Below the pieces are notes generated by a model. It had not been told where the DNA came from. It ran no database searches and worked only from the letters and a program-made list of their open reading frames with translations. Position numbers and translations under genes: made by a program. A stretch of 64,000 nt of DNA from Laccaria trichodermophora (lineage: Eukaryota > Basidiomycota > Agaricomycetes > Agaricales > Hydnangiaceae): assembly GCA_018417955.1 (NCBI GenBank), contig JACTVC010000008.1, positions 434,001 to 498,000 of the forward strand. Reading direction: 5' to 3'. Shown piece after piece: positions 12,783 through 24,480 of the stretch. Position 1 is the first letter of the stretch; every line of letters starts with the position of its first letter.

Positions 12783-13211
12783 CTAAGGCGTCGGTCCCTC
12801 CTTCTTCCTAGATGACTTGGCTTCCTCTTCAAACTTATACCACGGCATGCGCACGGGCGGGGAGATGGAATGTGTTGAAGGGTTGGTGTCACGGAGGGTC
12901 TGGGGTGGCAGACGTAAGCTCTCAGCCCCAGTTGCGTGAGCTTGAATGATGTCCTTTGGAAACCAAGGGTGACATTTTGGGAGTGGGCAGACCGTCGCCA
13001 TGTAACAGACACTTGTCATGCTCGATCCGCTCTCGAACGACCAGCTCCAATCTTTCATAGATATTTCCAGGGATGCGGCCTTTTCTCTCCTTTTCCCTTC
13101 CAGACGGCGAAGGAGAATGCAAAGCACTCGTACTTTCCCACTGCTGCTGTTGTATGGACAACCACACAGCTGACACCCAGTCATGGCGTCTAGAAATCCT
13201 TTCTCCTGCAC
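12783..13211 (-). CDS. Hypothetical protein, up to 142 aa
   Basis: A minus-strand frame whose second half looks like genuine protein: a HPWFPKDIIQAHATGAESLR block, then an MPWYKFEEEAKSSRKKEG tail rich in charged residues. The N-terminal part is less convincing, and an internal Met (MATVCPLPK) could be the real start. No domain recognised. It could be one exon of a decayed gene. Confidence 0.25.
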   Translation of the reverse strand: MQEKGFLDAMTGCQLCGCPYNSSSGKVRVLCILLRRLEGKRREKAASLEISMKDWSWSFESGSSMTSVCYMATVCPLPKCHPWFPKDIIQAHATGAESLRLPPQTLRDTNPSTHSISPPVRMPWYKFEEEAKSSRKKEGPTP

Positions 13212-13639
13212 TCGAGATCATCGATCCTTAAAGGGCACCCTTCACTTCCCCGCCAAAGTTGAACGTTAACTACAGTGATTGAGGTTCTCCCATGAAGACA
13301 TTTTGATCAGGTCGCGAAGCTTGTGTTGGCGAAGGACGGTATCCTTCATTACTCCTTCATTCCTTCTCCATTCTTTGTCCATTCTTTATCCCTTCCTTCT
13401 CCCTTCCTTCTCCCTTCCCTCCACCATTCACGTACATAAACGACGCTGACGCCATGCAAACCACCATAGCAGTCATCGATAATGTTCTCGACCATCTTCA
13501 TTCGCACCAGGACCTTCAAAGATCAGCTACGTACGCGCAGATGCCATCGCCTATTTCGTAACGCGGCTCTTCTACGAATCCATAATCAATTCTTTAGCAA
13601 GCTGGAGGCTCCATTGGGAGAATGGAGCCGTGAATGGGT
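13212..13639. other. No gene recognised
   Basis: Contains a CCCTTCCTTCT pyrimidine run at about 13380-13425. No defensible frame. Confidence 0.3.
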
Positions 13640-14430
13640 GCATATAAGGGGGTGACACCTTTGAGGGGTTTCTGCACGGCTTACGTGCCGTTCACAATGC
13701 ATATTCGGCTAAACGGAAGCAGAAGGAGGGAGATGTCAGGCTCGTCATCGTTGTGAAATGTGCTGAGAGGCTAGTATCGGAGTTGACGGTGCCAGACTTG
13801 CCGATCTGGTGAGCGCTTCGTTGTCGTCGTCATTCACGGCCCAACTCACCTTCTTTGATAGGTACGAGTTCACTTTTGCATCGTCTTTGTAAGGCCCCAT
13901 CGGAGACGATTCGACCACCGTTGAGCGCGTCGCCTGATCCATACTTCTTCGAAACACCTCCTACCAAGGAAGGTATGTCTTGGGGAAAAATATCTCTTCA
14001 ACGCACTCATTCAATCTTCACAGACGTAATCAAACACCTAGTCTCGAAGTACTCATTCCACACGTCCCCTCAAACCGGTCTAAACGCATTTTATAACCAC
14101 CCTCTGCGACGTTTGCTATCCATTTACTCATGACCCTCATGAGCTAGCATACATCGCAGCTGAGCCATGGCCTGGATTCGTTAAACCCATATTTAATTTA
14201 TATTGGATGCCAATAAACGCGACAGATTTGGATGCAGACTCTGACTCTGTGAGAACCCTTTCAACCCCGACCCAAGGAAACCTGCATGCGCCTCAGCCGT
14301 GTATTCAATCTCTCCCTTCCTCTCGCTCTCGACGTTCTCTATCCCCACCTCCAAAACACCACAAACTGAGCAAAACCCAACGAACCATCACCAAACCTCC
14401 TCGACAGCCCACCAAGCACCACGAAAAACA
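13640..14430 (+). repeat. Duplicated segment, copy 1 (inverted partner at 25260-25980)
   Basis: About 790 bp match the reverse complement of 25260-25980 closely. Shared landmarks are ATGCATTGTGAACGGCAC, GTGAATGACGACGACAACG, CCCAAGACATACCTTCCTTG and CGCGTTTATTGGCATCCAAT when read on one strand. Two GT-AG introns fit a plus-strand gene fragment here, at about 13809-13860 and 13974-14023, the latter between PYFFETPPTKE and VIKHLVSKYSFHTSP. Intron-like signals appear in both copies, so the source was probably a real gene. The protein is not recognised. Confidence 0.65.
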
Positions 14431-14939
14431 TGGTACCCTCCAACAAGAAAGACGCGTGTGTCACCCCCCTCCTACGACTATCCAGATGCACCATCATAAC
14501 GTCCTTCCTCCCATCTTCCAAGCCTCCAAAATCCGATCTGAGCATATTTGGCAGAGGACTGGACGAGGAGAAGAAGAAAAGGAAACGACGCTGTCAACCG
14601 ACAAAAACGAAAGGAGGGCCGACAAAGGTCACTCAATGCCTCCTGGGCCCAACTTTGTTCACCCTAGACAGAATGCTCGGTATACCTGGTGCTCTCCTCA
14701 AGGGGAACGACGTTGATTTCAGGATACACGCACACGAGTGCTTCCGAGTTCAGTATACCGGGAGAGTAGACGGATATGGAGGTATCACGCGTAGCTGCGA
14801 TAATGGAGCTGACTGGTCTTTGACTGGAACATCGGCTGTTGATCGCTTGGATGGTTCGCCGTTCACCGACATCGGTGGGGTGACATGTTGGCGAGGGAGT
14901 TACTTGGTCTTGGGGATATCTCCTGGGAGGCTACGCTAA
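14430..14939 (+). CDS. Hypothetical protein, 169 aa
   Basis: Starts at ATG (MVPSNKKDACVTPLLRLSR). It has a basic stretch near residues 50-65 (GRGLDEEKKKRKRRCQP) and a C-terminal half rich in Gly, Asp and Thr (VDGYGGITRSCDNGADWSL). No domain recognised. It begins where the duplicated segment ends, so it may be a fusion of duplicated and unique DNA. An overlapping frame from 14207 is also open but looks like low-complexity shadow. Confidence 0.3.
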   Translation: MVPSNKKDACVTPLLRLSRCTIITSFLPSSKPPKSDLSIFGRGLDEEKKKRKRRCQPTKTKGGPTKVTQCLLGPTLFTLDRMLGIPGALLKGNDVDFRIHAHECFRVQYTGRVDGYGGITRSCDNGADWSLTGTSAVDRLDGSPFTDIGGVTCWRGSYLVLGISPGRLR

Positions 14940-15717
14940 AGCACGTTAATAGCACCCGCAGCAGAGTCCATCAAATCTTCGACGCAATCGGGATAGCTGC
15001 GTGCAAAACCGCCACTTGAACTTGAAAGGGTCATCGTCACCTCACATGACGTGACAAACGCGTCAACACCGCAAAATAACTTCGAAAATCCATCATCAGA
15101 AAGGTTGTCTGCGGCCTTGATTATTTGACGCCACTGAGGACGCTCAATACCCATTCAAGTTAGCTAACGTCGACCCTCGGGATATTGCGTTGCCAGCACC
15201 GAAACTTTGCAGTTACATCCTACCTGAGCTTTTACACTGGCAAAATGATACAACTTGTTAAGCAGTGTCGAGTAATTGAGAAATCTAGTAAATATCGTTC
15301 TTCAGGAGAACGGAAGTCATGATTTGATGGGGTTCTAAAGAGGGCGAAGTGCCCTGATGGTTTCTTCGACGCATCCTCTCGAAAATGCTTGGCTGTCACT
15401 TGCATCCTTCTAAGGCTGAGGACATGCCAGCACACAATCATTCCGAAAACGACCAGGGAGAGAACAAAAAAATTCTAGAGATGGCAGATACCGAGGACAA
15501 GATATATAAAGAAGTCGGATAGCGAGCCGGATATTCTGTGTACGAGACACCGCTCTAAACCTGGAATACTAAGCTCAAGCCAAAAGTGTAGTAAAGCCTG
15601 AAGAGAAGCACGTTGCTGCACCGGATTGTCGATTGACGCGTTATAAAGCGCGCAACAGCTTTCTGTATGACTTTCCGGCTTCCAATTATTCCTTGCTCTT
15701 GACCATCATCATCTACT
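14940..15717. other. No gene; short duplicated piece
   Basis: About 14935-15020 is shared, inverted, with 25130-25225 (common GTCGAAGATTTGATGGACTC on the opposite strand). The remainder, to the ATG at 15718, shows no coding signal. Confidence 0.35.
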
Positions 15718-18030
15718 ATGGCTCCCCAGCACCAGCTAAAAGACAAGCAGAAAGAAAAGGCGAGTGATGCTATTCGAGTGGCGTGGAATGCATTCCAAAA
15801 AGAGACTTGGGAAAACCGAGGCAAGGGGAACGGCAGAAATCACGTTCAAATGAGTCCCAGACAGCTGGAGTTCATTTTCCGCGACGGTGCACGACGAAGG
15901 TGGCGCAGTATACTTAAAGACCAGCGAATGGATGCTGAGGCATGGATAATGACGGACACAGACAAGGAGGTTGCTATTCTCCTCGGCTGGAACCGGGGCC
16001 AAATGATTGATGCTTGCGAGGAGGAATGGGGTTTTTTTGTGGTCAGTGCAACTTTCTACATGAGTTTATCACGCAGCTGACACTTTTCAAGAATCCGGCG
16101 AAGTTGAAGCCAGACATATCTCAGAGCCTCCCTGGACCCTCTACGCAGAGCATTCCCGGACCACCTTCAGTAGGGCGACCACAAACAACTGTGCAGCCTC
16201 AACTCCCTGAGCGGCAGTCGCAACTCCAAGATTTGCATGCCCCACAACCATATGCACAGCCTAGGGTGGTTAAGTTTTTCAAACATGCTGTGCATGCACA
16301 AGAGCGACCAATTGTGCAACCCCGACCTGCATCCGCCCCGCATTCGCAACCTCAAGATTCGCATGCCTCACACGCATATATACGGCACAGTGGTATTCCG
16401 TACCCACACAAGCTCAGCTTCCCCGACATTCACTTGGTCCATCACAAATGACACAATCACGACCTTCGAGTGGACAATCATCGCGCGTCCCACCACCTCG
16501 CCAATCGCGACCTTACAGCGATGAGGGGGAGGTACCAGTGACGAGTATGATGACGAAGAAGAGGAAGATACCAGTGACGGTGAAGAGAGCGGCGGGGAGG
16601 ACGACGAAGAGGAGGGGGATAGCGATGATTACAATGAAGAGGTGGATAGCGATAACCCCATCAAAGAGGACGACGAAGAAAAAAGGACCAACGGAGTAAA
16701 CAACAGCACGACGAGTACCTCATTCTCGCACACCGAACCATTTTTCGGTGAGGTGAGCTGGGCCGAATTAAAAGCGAAGTCTCCTGAAACCGCCTTGTTC
16801 GCCGAGCAGTCTGCCTATGCGTGGGCGGAGAAGTGTCGTAAAAAGGCAGCACGAAACAATAGGTCGATCGCTAAAGACCGGCTTGCTGGGCTTGCGAAGA
16901 TGAGGGTGGAAGAATCGTTGATCCTTGGAGTGCAAGAATATAGTCGAAGGGCCCACAAAAAATGGATCAAAGCGGTCAATGAAGAGTGGGAACGAAACTT
17001 GAGACCGGCTCAGCCACTCCATTCTAGTGAACTGAGAGACCCAGGATCAAACCCAAAGACCAAAGACGGCAGAGGCGGACGTGCCCCCAGAGACATGTTT
17101 GAGCGCTTGGAGTCTTTCGTTAGAAAGCGCAATGTGGCTGGTGACGACCTTTCTTCGGGTGAATCTGAACCCTCACACCCTGATGGGCGACCAACTCCCA
17201 AAGAATCACCCTTGACAATAAAGACAATCAGCCAGCTAGATCCAGTTATCGGTGAGACCTCGCTTCTGCCACACCCTGCCATGCATCGCAACAACACTCC
17301 CGTGCCTTCCGGGTCCCATCCCATGCACACCAAGCTAGATCCAGTTATCGGTGAGACATCACATCGGCCACCCTTGACCATGCATCGTAGCGGCACTCCA
17401 GTGTCCTTTGAATCCCATCCCATGCACGCATCGTCCGCAATGTGGTACGACATTGATGAAGAAGCTATCGCAGCCGAGGAGAAAGCGGAGTTGAAGCCCT
17501 GGGCTTCCGTACCTCACGAATATGACCAAACTGAGCTGCCTCACAATGATATCAACGGCGTGAGGTCATCCGCGTTCATGTTGGCCGAAGGCGGAGAACA
17601 ATATCGCCAGGATGATGACGAGGATGAAAGCGATTGGGACAGTGCCATCAGTTCAGAAAGCTCCATAACCATGACAGAAGCTTCTGCCCACTTTACGACA
17701 TCTGATCAACCACGGCCAAGCAATATTGGCCAATCCGCGCCAAGGACGGTGAATGTAGGAGGAACAAACCCGGACCAGCCAAGGGTTCAACGTTCCGCGT
17801 GGCGAACGATACAATCCATCCCCAAATCCATGATGCCGGCCGATATTCATTCAAAAAGTTCCACCACCAGCACGACGGCCGCTGGTCAACAAGATCCCTG
17901 GAATAGCAGCCAATACACCCTGGGAGGGGCACTAAATGGCGGAATTAATCGACCTGGCGCCCAACGAACAGTACGGATGATGCAAGGCCTTCAGAGGTTT
18001 AGGATGTTTTGGGGGGGGTCCTGGATTTAA
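15718..18030 (+). pseudogene. Acidic low-complexity protein gene, frame-disrupted
   Basis: Begins MAPQHQLKDKQKEKASDAIR with a basic/helical N-terminal region to about residue 107. A Pro/Gln-rich segment follows in another frame (16077-16451), then a second short frame (from 16448), then an acidic run starting near 16540 that leads into a long open frame ending at a TAA at 18028. The long frame has a helical, Ala/Lys-rich segment (WAELKAKSPETALFAEQSAY), two tandem imperfect repeats of about 38 residues at 17237-17435 (each with LDPVIGETS and SHPMH), and a Ser/Thr-rich C-terminus. The first junction could be a 38-nt intron, which is very short; the others have no splice signals. The gene is therefore either broken or carries assembly indels. 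Probably nuclear from its composition. Family not recognised. Confidence 0.4.
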
Positions 18031-18824
18031 CAACGGCGATAGCGATAGGGGAGGGTGGAAGGATAAGTAACGAAAGCAACAGATGATCCTGTTACGCTCG
18101 ATGGCTGGTCAACCTGAGCGCTCACAGGGAGGAGACGAGATCCTGCATCATTCTAACACTAAAGTGATCCTTCCCATCAACATAGTGGCAGGAGCCTCCA
18201 AGCATCTGGGGTGAGATTGCGCCGTCGAGAACGCGAGAGAATAGAAAGGAAGATTGGCGAGTGCATAGGTGGGGAGGATGTTAATGGTGTGGAATCCACC
18301 TGAGTCCCACGAGGTGAACATATACCATATCGATGTTCTAAAATGATAGCCACGTGTACAATCGTTCCGGAAGGATTATGAATCTTGTTATTTGACGAAT
18401 ATACAAATACTTTTTCTGTCCACACCTGTTCAGAGCTGGGATTTCCTTTGAAAGAATAGGACGCAACCGAAGCGGCGAGTGGTGTCATGCGTGTGAGGTA
18501 GCTGTCCTTATCAGCTGGCTCAAACAAGTCGTGGTCGTCCAAAAGACGTCCAACTTTCAACTGTTGGTAAACACTCCGCAATGGAGTTTGAGTGCATCTT
18601 GACGACTTTCCTCGAGAAACGAGGGGAAGCCATTCGGAGATGTCTCAAAGTCCATTTTCCAAGTGCCTCTTCGTCAAGATCTGCACGGAAGTATGCCTTT
18701 AAGCACGATCAAGTCAGCCAAAATGCAAAATTTAAATCGAGAAAATATGCAAGACTAACAATTGGATTAGCTCGCACTTTCTCTCGGTCCTTTCCTTCTG
18801 TATGCAGTTCCACGCGCCAGAACG
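18031..18824. other. Intergenic; weak minus-strand frame
   Basis: A minus-strand frame at 18177-18581 (containing FEPADKDSYLTRMTPLAAS) is open for 134 codons but lacks an ATG near its beginning and any family resemblance. I leave it unannotated. Confidence 0.3.
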
Positions 18825-20064
18825 TCAGATAAAGCCATCGAAGGCTCTCGAAGTTGGGGTGAGGAGATGGGAGTCAAGGACAGGCACCTCGAGGCGCAAG
18901 CACTTTATCGTGTTTTGTGAACCTAAAAACTGGAGCAATGTCTCGTAGTCGTAATCCTTGTAAGTAACAGGCACGTCGTAACGTAGGTCAAGCTTGGTTA
19001 CTGTACCAAACGATCGAAGCCACTGGACGGCGCCATTGTAGTGCGAAGGCAGTAGTCTACGCCCGACGGCCAACGTGCGCAAGTTTGGGAGGGAACAAAG
19101 CGGAAGGTCCTGACGGATCCAGGACAGCGCGCTGTTTTCCTCGGCTGGTGTGTATCTGCTGCATAAGCGGAGATCCTGAAGACTGCTGCCAATAGATTCT
19201 ACCAAGGATCGCAGTTTGGAGGATGGTATTGAATGAAATGGTAAAGCCATTCTGAGATCGCGGAGATGAGCAATGCGGCTCAATGCCTCTAGGAGAGGAT
19301 CAATGACTTCTGTAGAATCCAGGGGATTTGGGAGGACCAGCGCTACCGATTGAAGGGTGTTTTCATGGGTGGCAATGAAGGCTGTCAAATGCTTGAGAAC
19401 TGGTGTTGAGGTTGAATCCAGGGTGTAGCTGCGTCGTTCCTCCAATGTGACATCAAAATGCATTAGCTTCGGAAGCTTATGTTCCAACGGAAGGAACGAT
19501 AGGACAAAGGCATATGCAAGAGAGATCTTCAGTTTGAGAAGACTTGTGCGCGAAGAGTCGAGGATGGCTCTGACGATAGGGAAAAGCGTGTCTAACTCCG
19601 AATCGACGGTCAACTCTGTAATACCATTTAAGCCTCGCACTACGCTGACCATGTTTTCAATGAGGTCGCCAGAGCTTATCCCTTGCTTGAAGTATTCTCG
19701 GGCGTTCCTCATTCGCAGCAAGGGATTCTCGGGATTAGGCCATCTCTGCTGTTTAACCATTTCTTCAGCCAAGGAAGGCCCCAGGACGAGTGAGCGAACA
19801 CGTTTAACAACAAACGGGTCTCTATTCGGAAAGTCTGACTGTGAGTTTAACCAAAGAATCGTGCCAGGAGGTTGAGTAGTACCTGAGACGAACAAGATTT
19901 TGAACAAGCCGTTTGTCCTTGATAGAGGTGAAAGAAATTGTTTGGTACCGAACTTTCATCGATGCCAAGAACAGCGGCCTGTTGACACCATATAAAGCAC
20001 GTAGTCTCCTCGCTGGAATGTGAGAGGCAATGACCTCCCAGACGTCGTATGGCAAATCTTGCAT
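18825..20064 (-). CDS. F-box/LRR-like protein
   Basis: The start is the ATG at 20064, opening MQDLPYDVWEVIASHIPARR, a typical F-box beginning (LP..VW.VI..HIP). F-box proteins bind Skp1 in SCF ubiquitin ligases and present substrates through their C-terminal region. One intron of 55 nt near 19835-19893 joins the F-box exon to a long second exon; two neighbouring GT/AG pairs give the same length, so the exact boundary is open. The second exon resembles the irregular leucine-rich region of Agaricomycete F-box proteins, with LRDLRMALPF, LQDLRLCSRYT, LPNLRTLAVGR and VTKLDLRYDVP spaced about 25-35 residues apart. It ends at a TGA (complement of 18825-18827), giving about 390-400 residues. It is transcribed away from the gene at 20261. 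Such genes are numerous in mushroom genomes and the substrate cannot be predicted. Confidence 0.75.
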
Positions 20065-20260
20065 GACAGGCGAACAAGTTGGAATAAGTGATTTCTTCAA
20101 CTTGACGCTCCAATGGCAGTGATGTCCACCTTTTTTTTGAAAGGAGCCTTGGTTCGAGTACTGAGATTACTTATAAGAACTTAAGAAGGCCTTGATAGCG
20201 AGTTGAAAATTCAGATGTTGCACGTGACTCCACTCTAAACTTTAAACTCTGAGCGCCGCG
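20065..20260. promoter_or_regulatory. Shared divergent promoter region
   Basis: Fewer than 200 bp separate the start of the minus-strand F-box gene from the first ATG of the plus-strand ARM-type gene. Any promoters must lie here or overlap the 5' exons. No clear TATA box is visible. This is inferred from gene arrangement only. Confidence 0.4.
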
Positions 20261-22333
20261 ATGGAAGTTGCAGGATTACCACATCGTAGGTGATGCCGCT
20301 GGACAAAGATCTTGCGACGGCGCTTCACCTTCCTGTAGGCTCTGACGACGAGGTACTGTCCGTGTTATAGATCTCATAAACATCTTGACAGAACTGCAGG
20401 CAGCGAGCACAGCGATAATAGCTCTACTCACATCTGCTACACACGATGCCAGGCCAAAGCACTCTCTTTCGGAGATACACCATCTTATATTCAAGTCGGA
20501 ATGCTCAGATCTTCTCGTACGTTGTCTTATTTAACACGTTATCTTGAATGTTGAAACAGAATTACAGGATCCGCTGAATTCGATTCCACTGCTTCTATCG
20601 TGCGATGACCCAGCCGCGACGGAGTTGTTATCTCTTATCGGAGAATGCTGCTCCGCGAAAGAGGTTGTCATCGCCGTTCAGGAAGCAGTTGAGAGGCTGG
20701 AGGTATCATTCAACTCCGATGACGATGCATGTGAAGAAATGGAGCAAAAGGTACCCCAACAGGCGGCTTCCTCGCCTGTAGTTTGCCTTTCTATTCTCAC
20801 TGAGCTATACGCTGCTTGTGAGCTCTTTTACTGTTCGATTCATGGGAAAGCAACTGATGACACACAGCGATCCCAAGGCTGAAGCTGCGAAAGAAAACAG
20901 CCCCGGACACTCTTCGACCTTTACTTACTGAGCTAGAAACCGTGAATCTTATGGCTGGGTCCACGGCGTCCACTGAAGAAGGCCGAGCACTTATTTCTGC
21001 GACGGCGTCTTTGGTGAAAAGGGCTGCTCAGTGGGTCAAGGGCATCCCGGACGCCAAAGAGGAAGACGTTCTAGGATGCACCGTACGTATCATCGAAATA
21101 GACTTCTTCTTCAAAGATCTCACTTACATCTTCTAGAAACTCATGAAAAACTTCTTAGATCAAACTTTGACCGCTTATGCTCACTGTATTCGCTCATCCG
21201 TGGCACAGAGAACATTTGAGCAATGTTTCCCTCGACTGTCTATCAAAACTTCCGTTAGTGCGGGATGGGAAGAGGGAGAGAAAGTCGTTTTAGAAGCTCT
21301 CGTATGCGTTGTGTCCATTGTCCCGGCTTCATTCAACTAATCAAAATGGCAGGACGCGCATACCTTTCTTGGATGCACTTTCAAAGAACTCACATCAGCA
21401 CCAACGACGGCCACCCTAGTTGTCGTAGCATATCATCAAACCGGTTTGCCAGACTCAAGTGACGACCTGGCGCTCATCTTCCCCATCCTAATCTCCTCTA
21501 TTCAAACCAACTCCGCCCTCGACGAATGCTTATCGATTCTGCTCAAGTTCCTTCACCGCATACGATCGTCATCCGTATCTCCACCACCCACTCTCTCTCC
21601 AGAAATTGTAACGCCTTTGTGTACTATTCTACCTACCATAGCCAGCGCCCACCCTGACCCACTCGTCAGACATCAAGCATTCCGAATCATCTCCTCTCTC
21701 CTCATACTCACCCAACCCGATCTAAGGATTCAGCTCCTCGCAGACCTTACTGGGGATTCGCAGCTCCCGCAGATGCGTGTTGCGGCCGTGGGTCTCGTCA
21801 AAGAAGCAATCATAGAATCACTCTCCTCCGCGACGCCAAACCTTTTCGCATCCCCACTCTTTCTGCGTGTCTTTGGCCCAATACTGTTTAGGCCCGATCC
21901 TCCGGATTTGTTCAATGGGAGCAAGGAACTTTCACTGGGTAGCTTCCAAGAATCAAGCGAACCTCAGCGGTTGGTAGAATGCTTAGCACTCTATTACGTC
22001 CTTCTCCAGCACGATCACCAGAATCTGGTTCGTTGCTTCTGCTTCCTCTCTCGATGCGTGCTGAAAGTATGATTCTTGTTCAGACGGGCGTGCGTGATAA
22101 AGATGTCTTATCAAGTGTTGAGAGCAGTCTTTTAGAACCACTGCGTTCGATCTTGGCAAAGTGGATGAACCATCCGTCTGTTTCTGGAAGTAAGTCGACC
22201 AGAACGGATTCTTGGGCCCGTCTGAACGCTCATCTCAGGTCATATGCATGCTATAATGCCCGTCGTGGCTCTTCAGATGGGTCTTGAGAGGGTAGACGCT
22301 GCCATAGCCCAACTCCGATTTCCCAGAACTTAG
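20261..22333 (+). CDS. ARM/HEAT-type protein, ALF4/glomulin/YBP1-like
   Basis: Eight exons give an uninterrupted frame of 558 residues: 20261-20285, 20371-20516, 20568-20817, 20868-21082, 21137-21301, 21353-22027, 22084-22189 and 22239-22333. All introns are GT-AG and 49-85 nt. The protein is mostly leucine-rich helices: LLSLIGECCSAKEVVIAVQE, an FPILISSIQTNSALDECLS block, MRVAAVGLVKEAIIESL, LFLRVFGPILFRPDPPDLF and TGVRDKDVLSSVESSLLEPL. These recall the fungal ALF4/glomulin/YBP1 family (glomulin binds the cullin-RING subunit Rbx1; yeast Ybp1 acts with Yap1). A PSMD5/Hsm3-like proteasome chaperone is the main alternative. The 5' end is uncertain: an ATG at 20293 gives a plausible N-terminus (MPLDKDLATALHLPVGSDDE) but would need a 2-nt frameshift. 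Divergent neighbour of the F-box gene. Confidence 0.6.
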
Positions 22334-22502
22334 AGCATGCAAAAATACTAACGAGGAATGGTGGAACTCCATATGTACCGTATCTAATCTGTTGACATGA
22401 AAATCTAAATAAAGAGTGAAAAAATCTATTTTCTCTTTCTGATGCTGTCTTTACCGTGTCGGATGCCCCGCTCCTCCTCCATTCTCACCATCCCCCACCA
22501 TA

Positions 22503-24480
22503 ATGTCTCTCAACGACAAGGAAGACGTAGAAAAAGAAGGCGGTACATGGCAGCCTGTGACGGCGGTAGCATCGTTGCCGAGCAATACTTCCCCTCTATA
22601 CACGGACCGCTGGACTAGAAAACTCTTATCATATGGGATCGAATCGCGGGGTACATCTTCCTTGCACTTTCTTCCGCTGGGATGCGAACTTTTGTTGTAG
22701 GGATTCAACCAGTGCCGGTGGAGGAACGTACAGATACCCAGTTCAGCAAAATCTTTTTCCTCTGGTTTTCGTGGAATGTCAATATCCTTACGTGAGTCAT
22801 TCGTTGCGTACGGTAATGCAGTTTTGACGGAGTGATGGCCAGGTTCTCTGCTGGAACGTTGGGCCCTGCTATCTTTGGGCTTGGACTGCGCGACTCGTGT
22901 TTGACCATCCTGTTTTTCAACATCATATGTTGCGCGCCTCCCGCCTACTTGTACGTCATTTGTCCACTCCTGGCATTTGAAGGTTCACGCGACAGTTAAG
23001 AGCGAACATGGGGTCCTAAACTTGGGATGCGGCAGATGGTCATATCGCGATATTCGTTTCGGCATGTGGGCTTGGGGTGCATGATTGATTCACCATTTCC
23101 TGACCATCAATGACAGATACTACGGAATCATCATACCCTGCATTCTCAATCTTGTGAACATGTGTGGATTCTCTATCCTCAACTGCATTCTTGGTGGGCA
23201 GGCTCTCGCAAGTGCAGGGAACGGGAACCTCAGCTGGACGTGAGCACCTTTGTCTCCTCTGTCAGGTTAGGAGTCACAGCATCTGATGCCTTATTAAACT
23301 TAGAGCGGGCATCGTTGTCATTGCTATCATCTCACTGCTGGTGTCATTCTGTGGATATGAAGTTTTGAACTGGTAAGCCCAAGCTCATTCTTTACCTATG
23401 ATTTCTAATGTCAATCAGCTACGAGAAAGTATCATGGGTCCCAGTCCTGATCACGTTCATTATTGCCCTTGGAGTGGGAGGCAAACATCTGTCTAATCCT
23501 CCACTTGCGGAACCTGCAACGGCAGCTGGTGTCCTTGGTTTCGCGGGGACCCTTGCCGGCTTTGCCATCACATTCTCGAGCCTAAGCTCCGATTTTACGA
23601 CTTGCTATCAGCCGGATGTCTCTGGGTAAGCTATTGCCGTGCTCGCATGTTATTTGAGCTACACTGGCATATTGTCAGGTGGAGGATATTTGGCTACTCT
23701 TTTGCGGGGCTCTTATTACCTATTGTGCGTTACCATCGTGTGTCTTCGTTCTCTTACGCTCAATCATCCCGCGCAGGTAACTCTCCAGTGCCTTGGTGCT
23801 GCAGTAGTCATTGCAGCTCCTTCTATCCCAGCCTGGGAACAAGGATACGCAGGTGGAAACATTGGCGGCCTCTTGGAGGCCATGGTCCGCCCCACCGGAG
23901 GATTCGGAAAGTTCCTCGCAGTGCTACTGAGTCTTTCAGTGGCAGGCAACATCGCAGGAACATTTTATTCGATATCGCTGAACATCCAGATCTTTATTCC
24001 TCCCCTGGTTGTAGTTCCTCGATATTTATTCTCGCTAGTTGCTACGGCGATGTAAGTGCTCCCAATCGCTGCCTTCTTCACAGAAACTTACATTCTCTTT
24101 TCAGTGTGATACCAATATCAATCGTAGGCGCGCACAGGTTCTATGACACGATCACCAATTTCCTTGGGTTGATCGGGTACTGGGCCAGCGCATTCATCGC
24201 TATTATTATTCTGGAACATCTTGTGATTCGACACAACAACCCTGCGGAGTATGACCTTGATGACTGGGACGCACCAAGAAGGTTGCCTTCGGGCATCGCT
24301 GCTCTTGCTGCTGGGATAGCTTCGTTCGGACTTGTTATACCTTGTATGAGCCAGGTGTGGTTCACGGGCCCAATCGCCAAAACGACAGGGGATATCGGCT
24401 TTGAGGTTGCGTTTGGGGTCAGTGCAGTACTATACCTTCCTTTTCGTCTGCTTGAGATTAGAATACTGGGGCATGTGTGA
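22503..24480 (+). CDS. NCS1-family purine-cytosine permease (Fcy2-like)
   Basis: Ten exons fit a 501-residue protein: 22503-22650, 22701-22791, 22843-22954, 23003-23061, 23117-23239, 23304-23372, 23419-23625, 23679-23724, 23777-24051 and 24105-24480. The order of blocks matches fungal NCS1 purine-cytosine permeases: KLLSYGIESRGIQPVP, FLWFSWNVNIL, GTLGPAIFGLGLRDS, TWGPKLGMRQMVISRYSF, LNLVNMCGFSILNCILGGQ, a VSWVPVLITFIIALGVGGK helix, a WRIFGYSFAGLLLP segment, and late helices such as LIGYWASAFIAIIILEH. Members import purines or cytosine by proton symport across the plasma membrane. The length is normal for the family and nothing essential looks missing, so it is probably functional. Two junctions are odd: the exon 3-4 donor would be GTCATT, and the exon 4-5 intron (23062-23116) appears to use a GC donor. 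Confidence 0.85.
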
